Assembly (NCBI GenBank): GCA_021827545.1
Contig: JAKAVH010000106.1
Span: 1 to 5,992, forward strand
DNA from: Thermoplasmata archaeon
GTDB lineage: Archaea; Thermoplasmatota; Thermoplasmata; UBA184
Direction of reading: 5' to 3'
DNA length: 5,992 nucleotides
Made by a program: the position numbers and the translations under genes. Every line of letters starts with the position of its first letter. The stretch's first letter is position 1. Positions 1 to 4,628 of the stretch are shown one piece after another. Under the pieces are notes generated by a model. That model was not told the DNA's origin. It saw only the letters and a list, made by a program, of their open reading frames with translations, and did not search any database.

Positions 1-567
1 CGCGCAGTACGAGGGGGAGTTGGTGACGTAGCGATAGTCGACGAACGGGTCGTGGGCCACCGAGTAGACCCCGGAGCTACGGTTGTCGCACGGTGTGGGC
101 ATGCTTTCCATGTACGCCGCCCAGGTCTCACCCGCACGGTCGACGAGCCCGGGGACCGGGAGGACGGCCGCGGAGTCGGCCCCGCTCGTGGCGTCCAAGT
201 AGTCGACGATCGAGTTGCCGGTGAGCCCGTGGTAGTTGCTCGCGGACGCGAACTGGGTCGCGAGATGTCTCTCGAACGGCCCGTCGAGCACGGTCGCCAC
301 CGATGGCTCGTTCTCGAGGAAGATGGTGACGACGTGGCGGATGGGGGTCGGCAAGCTCGGTAGAGGCGCCGGGTCGACCGGGGGCGCCTCCATCGGTCGG
401 GTGGAGTGGAGGAAGTAGAGGAGCCCTCCGCCGGCCATCAGAAGGCTCGCGAGCACCGCCCCCAGGGCTACGTTGGGGTTCGCCCCACGGATCGCACGGA
501 CCCGCCTTCGGAGCGTGGGGCGGCGGGCCGCCGGTGGAGTCGGATCGAGGGGAGCGAGGTCGGACAA
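1..567 (-). CDS. Membrane-anchored phosphoesterase (acid phosphatase / phospholipase C family), N-terminal part, cut by left window edge
   Basis: Reading the minus strand from a TTG at 567-565 gives 189 residues open to the window edge; the C-terminus lies outside. Residues 1-32 are polar with an Arg-rich stretch (15-27), followed by one hydrophobic segment (about 33-53), so I expect a signal anchor with the enzyme outside the cell. A Pro-rich linker (58-75) leads to the catalytic domain from residue 76. That domain has IRHVVTIFLENE (E85, N86), NYHGLTGNSIVDYL (111-124, S119 the likely nucleophile), TWAAYMESMPTPC (148-160) and a later HDPFVDY. This order matches the phosphoesterase family of AcpA-type acid phosphatases and phospholipases C, which hydrolyse phosphomonoesters or phosphodiesters; the substrate here is unknown. 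The start is uncertain. An in-frame ATG at 702-700 would add 45 residues, but that stretch has poor codon use (AGG, TTA, ACA) and would include the TATA-like box at 592-597. TTG with a leaderless transcript fits better. Confidence 0.
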   Translation of the reverse strand, partial: MSDLAPLDPTPPAARRPTLRRRVRAIRGANPNVALGAVLASLLMAGGGLLYFLHSTRPMEAPPVDPAPLPSLPTPIRHVVTIFLENEPSVATVLDGPFERHLATQFASASNYHGLTGNSIVDYLDATSGADSAAVLPVPGLVDRAGETWAAYMESMPTPCDNRSSGVYSVAHDPFVDYRYVTNSPSYCA

Positions 568-591
568 GGCGCCGCAGCATGCATCGAAGAC

Positions 592-597
592 GTATAA
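592..597 (-). promoter_or_regulatory. TATA-like box for the phosphoesterase gene
   Basis: The minus strand reads TTATAC here, an AT-rich island in very GC-rich DNA. Its centre lies about 28 bases before the TTG at 567. The archaeal spacing of about 25 bases from TATA box to transcription start would place that start almost on the start codon, giving a leaderless mRNA. This agrees with the absence of a Shine-Dalgarno motif before the TTG. Confidence 0.5.
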
Positions 598-648
598 CCA
601 AGCGATGACCCCGGCCCCCGAATCCCCGGCACGCTCGACCCGATTCTC

Positions 649-681
649 GGACCGGCGGAGCCTCCTCCCGGTCCCGGACCG
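649..681. promoter_or_regulatory. GGACCG dyad cluster, possible operator
   Basis: CGGTCC-C-GGACCG at 669-681 is a perfect 6+6 dyad around one base. A third half-site, GGACCGG at 649-655, pairs perfectly with CCGGTCC at 668-674 as a 7-base inverted repeat with a 12-base loop. The cluster lies between two divergent genes, upstream of both, where a regulator could bind. In GC-rich DNA such dyads also arise by chance, so the functional reading is only inference. Confidence 0.3.
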
Positions 682-741
682 TGCGGCGATTGTAGGTGGC
701 ATTCGTGCGCAGATCCTACGCAAACTGCATCCATGCGGTCG

Positions 742-751
742 TTCTAATACC
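742..751. promoter_or_regulatory. AT-rich element, weak promoter candidate
   Basis: TTCTAATA is the most AT-rich spot between the dyad cluster and the permease. Read on the plus strand it would place a transcription start near 770, leaving a leader of about 50 bases before the GTG at 819. Read on the minus strand (GTATTAGAA) it could serve the alternative ATG start of the phosphoesterase at 702. The match to a TATA box is poor. Confidence 0.25.
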
Positions 752-806
752 GGGTTCCCGTCGCCGTGACAATGCGTCGCTCGGGCCCGGTGCTCGACGC
801 GGCCTT

Positions 807-815
807 GAGGGGATC
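807..815 (+). promoter_or_regulatory. Ribosome-binding site that fixes the permease start
   Basis: GAGGGGATC matches 8 of 9 bases of GAGGTGATC, the sequence complementary to the 3' end of archaeal 16S rRNA. It ends 3 bases before the GTG at 819, and its GAGG core lies 8 bases from that codon. This favours GTG 819 over the upstream ATG at 696 and the downstream ATG at 864. Confidence 0.6.
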
Positions 816-818
816 CAC

Positions 819-2471
819 GTGGCCACTACGCTAGGGCTCGAGGCGCCGACGAACGTCGTAAACATGCCGAAGGTCGTGACGGTCCGAGAGGATGTCTACG
901 TTCGCAAGGCGTCGGGTCTCGTGCGCACGGTCGGACCCTCGAGCGCGCTCTTCTCGAACCTGGTGGCGATGGGAATCATCGTCAATTTCTTCTGGGTCGT
1001 CTTCGCGTCCGCCGGGTACCCGAACGCGAACCTCGTCGACACCGTGCTCATCGGGGTACTGATCAACGTAGGGGTCGGGTTCGTCTACTGGATGCTCTCG
1101 AGCGCGATGCCGCGCTCGGGGGGCGACTACGTCTTCATGGGACGGATCTTCCATCCCAGCATTGGCCTCGCGACCAACCTCGTCTTCTCGGCGGTCTTCA
1201 TCACGTGGGCGGGCCTGTTCGCCTACTACATCACGGTCTACGGCCTGCCGATGATGCTCGGCAGCTATGCGATCGCCGGCGGGAGCTCGGGTCCCCTCAC
1301 CACCTTCCAGAGCATGATCAGCTCGAGCAACGAGATCTTCGCGATCTCGGCTCTCATCCTGGTCCTCGTCATCCTCATCAGTTTCCTGCCCACCAAGTGG
1401 ATCTTCCGCACCACGGTCGGCATCTTCGCCGTGACCGCGGTGATCTACGTGGTCATGATCGGGCTCCTCCTCTTCACGAACCAGGCGACGTTCGCGAGCC
1501 ACTGGAACGCCGCGAACCCGGCGAACACCTACGCGACCATCGCCGCGAGCGGTGCCTCGGGCGACACCATAACGACCTCGGGTACGTTCCTCGGAATCGT
1601 CTACACGATGCTCAGCTTCGTGGGGTACGCGAACAGCTCGTACTACGCCGGCGAGATCCGAGGTAGCCCCACCCGGACCCAGGGGCTCGCGATCTTCGGC
1701 GCCCCGATCATCTTCGCGGTCCTCATCGCCGTCCTCTACGCGACGACCTACCTCACCTTCGGGCGGGACTTCATCGTGGGGCTCAGCACCGGCTACGTGT
1801 CGGGTACGGTCGCGGTTCCGGCGTTCCCGTCCCCGCTCCTCCTCGCGGCGTACATCCTTCCCTCGGGCGGCATCAGCCCGGTCCTCGCGGCGTTCCTCTC
1901 GTTCGGGGTCGTCCTGACCTTCTTCGGGTTCTCCCTGATCTACTTCATCGTCCCGACGCGCAACGTCTTCGCGTGGTCGTTCGACCGCGTCTTCCCCTCC
2001 GCTCTCGCGCGCGTGAGCCGCCGAGGCGTTCCGTGGGTCGCGGTGATCGGCCTCGCCGTCTTCGCGTTCGTCTCGCTCTACATCTCCGTGTACACGACGC
2101 TCTTCAACTACCTCGGGTACTCCAACTTCGGGTTCTGGTTCGCGGTCGGGATCGTCTGCCTCGGAGGGGCGCTCTTCCCGTTGATTCGGCCGAAGCTCTT
2201 CGCCCAGGCCCCCCGAATCGTCCGCGCCCGGATCGGACCCGTCCCCGTCCTGACCCTGGTCGGGCTCCTCTCGTTCGGGGCGTCGTGGTATGTCAGCTAC
2301 GCCTCCTCGACCGCGGCGTTCCTCGAGTTTAGCAGCTACAGCTATTCCGGACTCATGGTCCTGCCGGCCATATTCGTCGTCGGGTTCGTCCTCTACTGGG
2401 CCTCCTACGCGATCCAGAAGCGGCGGGGGATTCCGGTCGACCTGATCAGCAAGGAGCTCCCGCCCGATTAG
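819..2471 (+). CDS. APC-superfamily amino acid/polyamine permease
   Basis: A complete gene of 550 residues, started at GTG 819 because of the ribosome-binding site just before it. It encodes an integral membrane transporter, probably driven by proton or sodium gradients as is usual for amino acid-polyamine-organocation carriers. About 12 hydrophobic segments can be seen, near residues 44-64, 75-95, 118-142, 173-190, 196-219, 256-275, 292-312, 355-379, 404-425, 429-456, 475-494 and 509-531. Family landmarks are MPRSGGDYVF (97-106) after segment 2, FVGYANSSYYAGEIRG (267-282) around segment 6, in the place of the usual G...EE..NP region, and TRNVFAWSFDRVFP (380-393) after segment 8. The N-terminus before segment 1 is about 43 residues and soluble; the C-terminus is short and charged. 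The substrate cannot be read from sequence, so amino acid is the default. The nucleotidyltransferase-like gene follows after 41 bases on the same strand, so cotranscription is possible. Confidence 0.93.
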   Translation: MATTLGLEAPTNVVNMPKVVTVREDVYVRKASGLVRTVGPSSALFSNLVAMGIIVNFFWVVFASAGYPNANLVDTVLIGVLINVGVGFVYWMLSSAMPRSGGDYVFMGRIFHPSIGLATNLVFSAVFITWAGLFAYYITVYGLPMMLGSYAIAGGSSGPLTTFQSMISSSNEIFAISALILVLVILISFLPTKWIFRTTVGIFAVTAVIYVVMIGLLLFTNQATFASHWNAANPANTYATIAASGASGDTITTSGTFLGIVYTMLSFVGYANSSYYAGEIRGSPTRTQGLAIFGAPIIFAVLIAVLYATTYLTFGRDFIVGLSTGYVSGTVAVPAFPSPLLLAAYILPSGGISPVLAAFLSFGVVLTFFGFSLIYFIVPTRNVFAWSFDRVFPSALARVSRRGVPWVAVIGLAVFAFVSLYISVYTTLFNYLGYSNFGFWFAVGIVCLGGALFPLIRPKLFAQAPRIVRARIGPVPVLTLVGLLSFGASWYVSYASSTAAFLEFSSYSYSGLMVLPAIFVVGFVLYWASYAIQKRRGIPVDLISKELPPD

Positions 2472-2479
2472 GCCGACCG

Positions 2480-2499
2480 CCCCCGTTTTCTGCCGGGGG
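2480..2499 (+). terminator. GC hairpin after the permease, possible weak terminator
   Basis: CCCCCG (2480-2485) and CGGGGG (2494-2499) form a 6-base stem with an 8-base loop, starting 9 bases after the permease stop. No T-run follows; the only TTTT is in the loop. It could therefore be an mRNA 3' structure or a processing site rather than a true terminator, and it also lies in the leader of the next gene. Confidence 0.3.
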
Positions 2500-2512
2500 G
2501 GTTGCCGGAGCC

Positions 2513-3544
2513 GTGGGGGAGCGCGTAGAACTCGTGATCGACCCGCTCCGACGCGAGCGGGTCTCGATCGAGCTCCCGCTCACCTACCGGGTGCCCGTCG
2601 AATCGGTACGGTCGGAGCTCGGGCTCCCCGACTCGGTCGACCTCTCCGATCCGATCGTCGCGAGAGCGGTCGCGCTCGCGGGGGCCGCGCGGCGCCAGGT
2701 ACCGGGCGTGCGGTTCGCCGTCTTCGGTGGGGTCGCCCACCGGCTGCGCTGCGCGGCGAGCAATCGGGCGTCATTCGGCCTGCGGCACGAGCTCCACGAC
2801 CTGGACATCGCGATCCGCCTCGACGAGGTCCGCTCGTTCGAGCGATTCCTGCGCGGGGTCGCCGCGTCCGAGGGCAGCGGTCTCACGTTCTTCGAAACAC
2901 CGGGAGACCGGATCTTCAACTCGCTGAGCGGCGGGCAACGTCTGCGCTGGCACATGGTGGTCGGCCAGCAGGACTCCGAGGTCGCGCTCGGGACGCTCGA
3001 CATCGTGGCGGACGAGTTCTCCTTCTGCCACCGCTTCGACGTCCGCGACGACGTCGAGGCCGCGCCGCGGAACGGCTGGACCCTCTCGCCCGCCCACCTC
3101 CTCCTGGCCAAGGGCCAGTTCATCCAGCGGATCCCAAAGTCGGAGAGCGTGACGGTGTCGGACCGCGTCCTCGAGCCGTTCGGAAAGCACGATGTCGTCA
3201 TCGGACCGGAATCGAAGGACGTCCGGGACCTCCTCGCCCTCCTGCACGACCACGCGCTCGGCGAGGGACCCGGGGAGATCTCCCCCCGCGTCCTGGAGCG
3301 CCGGCTCCGATCCGACTGGGGGCTCTGGAAGACGATCGGGCTCAATCTCGGGATGGTCGGCCGCTCGAAGGTCCTAGCCGCCGTCCCGGAGACGGCCCGC
3401 GCGCAGATCCGCGAACGCCTGGACGCGCTCACCGCGCTCGTGGCCCCGATCGCCCCGAAGCGTCGCTTTGGCTTTCTTGGGGGACCCTGGTGGCAGGAGG
3501 TCGACTCGACCCCCTCGGTCGACACCACGGTCGCCGTCGGGTAG
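2513..3544 (+). CDS. Nucleotidyltransferase-fold protein, AbiEii-like (putative)
   Basis: A 343-residue soluble protein with no signal peptide or membrane segment. After an N-terminal region of about 66 residues comes VRFAVFGGVAHRLR (66-79), with Gly-Gly at 72-73, then HDLDIAIRLDEV (95-106), with the acidic pair D96 and D98, and later LGTLDIVADEF (159-169), where D163 could be the third carboxylate. This GG...DxD...D layout is that of the Pol beta-type nucleotidyltransferase fold. Further on, LSPAHLLLAKGQFIQR (191-206) and ESKDVRDLLALL (233-244) resemble the LxPxxLLxxK and KDxxDLxxLL segments of AbiEii-type and related enzymes. The family would transfer a nucleotide to protein or RNA; the target here is unknown. 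The GTG at 2513 is the first in-frame start, with GGAG only 2 bases before it; GTG 2534 is an alternative. The C-terminal 80 residues are not recognised. No antitoxin-like gene adjoins it. The gene is clearly real; the fold call is moderately confident. Confidence 0.72.
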   Translation: MGERVELVIDPLRRERVSIELPLTYRVPVESVRSELGLPDSVDLSDPIVARAVALAGAARRQVPGVRFAVFGGVAHRLRCAASNRASFGLRHELHDLDIAIRLDEVRSFERFLRGVAASEGSGLTFFETPGDRIFNSLSGGQRLRWHMVVGQQDSEVALGTLDIVADEFSFCHRFDVRDDVEAAPRNGWTLSPAHLLLAKGQFIQRIPKSESVTVSDRVLEPFGKHDVVIGPESKDVRDLLALLHDHALGEGPGEISPRVLERRLRSDWGLWKTIGLNLGMVGRSKVLAAVPETARAQIRERLDALTALVAPIAPKRRFGFLGGPWWQEVDSTPSVDTTVAVG

Positions 3545-3550
3545 CCGTGT

Positions 3551-4507
3551 CTAGCCGCTCGTCAGCATCGTCGCCCGGACGCCGCCCTTTACGAGGTCGA
3601 CCACCGCCCCGAGCAGCGTTCCCTCGGTGTACGCGCTTCCAGGGTTTATGGCGGGCGTTCTCCCTAGGGTGACGGACCCTTTGGATTCGTGGATGTGGCC
3701 GTGGAGACCGAGGAGCGGCTGGTGGCGCTCGATCGCCGAGCGCACCGAGGTCGATCCCACGTGGACCATGTCCGGCTCACCGCCCGGGGCCATCACTTTC
3801 GTAAGGTTCTCGTCGAGGCGGGGCGCGAGGTCGAGGGGGGTGTTGTGCGGCGGGACGTGGAGGTTGAAGACGGCCTGTCGGGGGTCCTCGAGGCGGGCCA
3901 CGCCGTCGTCGATCCGTCGTGCGATCTCCTCCTCGGAGAGCTCCCGGTTCGTTCGCCAGGGCGTCACGTTCGAGTAGGGGAGCGTGAGGAGCTCGTGGTG
4001 GTCGTCGAGCCTCAGGACCTCGCGGTCCGTGAGCTCGGCGAATCCGTCGGAGGCGATCACGTCCTCCATCGGCGTGAAGTCGTCGTTCCCCAGGCCGAGC
4101 AGGAGCCGGGACCCTCCGCCCGCCATCCGCTCCTTCGCCCAGTCGAGCCACCGGCGCAGCTCGCCGAGCTCGAGCTCGAGGAAGACCCGGTCGGCCCTCG
4201 TCCGGTCCTCGAGGAGCGCCGACCACTCGGCCCGAGTCGTGCGGAAGGGGATTGTCGCGGAGTCCCGCAGCCACTCCTCGAGCCTCGCGACCTCGTCCGC
4301 CGAGCGCCCGGTGCGCGTCTCCCCCTCGACCGTGACGCTGTAGCCGCCGTCCTCCTCGAAGAGGGGCGTCATCGTTTTCGCCGCGATGTCGCCGCCGACG
4401 ACCAGCACATCGGCCCGGTAGACCCGGGCCGCGTTCACGAACTTGCGGAAACAGATCGAGGAACCGTGGATATCGGCGACGAAGAAGACCCGGGTCGGCC
4501 GTGCCAT
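3551..4507 (-). CDS. Calcineurin-like metallophosphoesterase
   Basis: A complete protein of 318 residues starting at ATG 4507-4505, with GAGGGG 5 bases upstream. All metal-binding blocks of the calcineurin-like phosphoesterase fold are visible in order: FVADIHGSS (D12, H14), VVGGDIAAK (D40), LGLGNDDF (N141), FNLHVPPH (H217) and LHGHIHES (H271, H273), followed by the usual NPGS (288-291). This predicts a two-metal hydrolase acting on phosphomonoesters or phosphodiesters in the cytosol; no signal peptide or membrane segment is present. The gap of about 100 residues between D40 and N141 is long and holds charged, probably helical stretches (70-130), which may form a cap that sets substrate choice. 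The substrate is unknown. The gene converges on the nucleotidyltransferase-like gene with 6 bases between their stops and lies downstream of the surface-protein gene. The same frame stays open back to 4660, but the earlier starts have no supporting signal and would overlap that gene. Confidence 0.93.
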   Translation of the reverse strand: MARPTRVFFVADIHGSSICFRKFVNAARVYRADVLVVGGDIAAKTMTPLFEEDGGYSVTVEGETRTGRSADEVARLEEWLRDSATIPFRTTRAEWSALLEDRTRADRVFLELELGELRRWLDWAKERMAGGGSRLLLGLGNDDFTPMEDVIASDGFAELTDREVLRLDDHHELLTLPYSNVTPWRTNRELSEEEIARRIDDGVARLEDPRQAVFNLHVPPHNTPLDLAPRLDENLTKVMAPGGEPDMVHVGSTSVRSAIERHQPLLGLHGHIHESKGSVTLGRTPAINPGSAYTEGTLLGAVVDLVKGGVRATMLTSG

Positions 4508-4512
4508 CGATG

Positions 4513-4518
4513 CCCCTC
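4513..4518 (-). promoter_or_regulatory. Ribosome-binding site for the metallophosphoesterase
   Basis: The minus strand reads GAGGGG, then the 5-base spacer CATCG, then ATG at 4507. It is the same hexamer used by the permease on the other strand. It settles this ATG as the start, exactly before the first beta-strand of the enzyme (MARPTRVFFVADIHG). Confidence 0.62.
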
Positions 4519-4543
4519 GAAGCGCGGGCCGCAGCCGGCGACC

Positions 4544-4551
4544 GATTATGA
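4544..4551 (-). promoter_or_regulatory. TATA-like box for the metallophosphoesterase
   Basis: The minus strand reads TCATAATC, an AT-rich patch about 41 bases before the ATG. A transcription start about 25 bases downstream would leave a short leader of around 15 bases that includes the ribosome-binding site. This suggests the enzyme has its own promoter even though the surface-protein gene lies upstream on the same strand. Confidence 0.4.
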
Positions 4552-4600
4552 GACTATCCGAACCCGTGATCGTCGGGAAGTGACGCGGGGGGCCGCCCCT

Positions 4601-4613
4601 CCCCTCCGAGGGG
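4601..4613 (-). terminator. Short GC hairpin after the surface-protein gene
   Basis: CCCCTC-C-GAGGGG is a perfect dyad 16 bases beyond the surface-protein stop and before the metallophosphoesterase promoter candidate, a sensible place for transcription to end. It has no T-run and at most a 3-base loop, so a terminator role is only a guess. Confidence 0.22.
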
Positions 4614-4628
4614 CCGGCTCGGGCTGCG

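Noticed and set aside
128..601. Minus-strand open frame of 157 codons overlapping the phosphoesterase
   Set aside because: Its product is Arg/Pro-rich without any motif, whereas the overlapping frame gives recognisable phosphoesterase blocks and a membrane segment.
696..818. Upstream extension of the permease to an ATG at 696
   Set aside because: The 41 added residues look non-coding and run through the intergenic region; GTG 819 has a strong ribosome-binding site.
831..1502. Minus-strand open frame of 223 codons inside the permease
   Set aside because: It is an Asp/Glu/Arg-rich shadow of the permease frame with no family resemblance.
2584..3528. Minus-strand open frame of 314 codons opposite the nucleotidyltransferase-like gene
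   Set aside because: It is rich in Ser, Arg and Pro with no motif, and the plus-strand frame shows ordered GG, DLD and LSPAHLLLAK segments.
2480..3544. A toxin-antitoxin or abortive-infection system around the AbiEii-like gene
   Set aside because: No small partner gene lies on either side: an APC permease precedes it and a convergent phosphoesterase follows it. The resemblance alone does not make a defence system.
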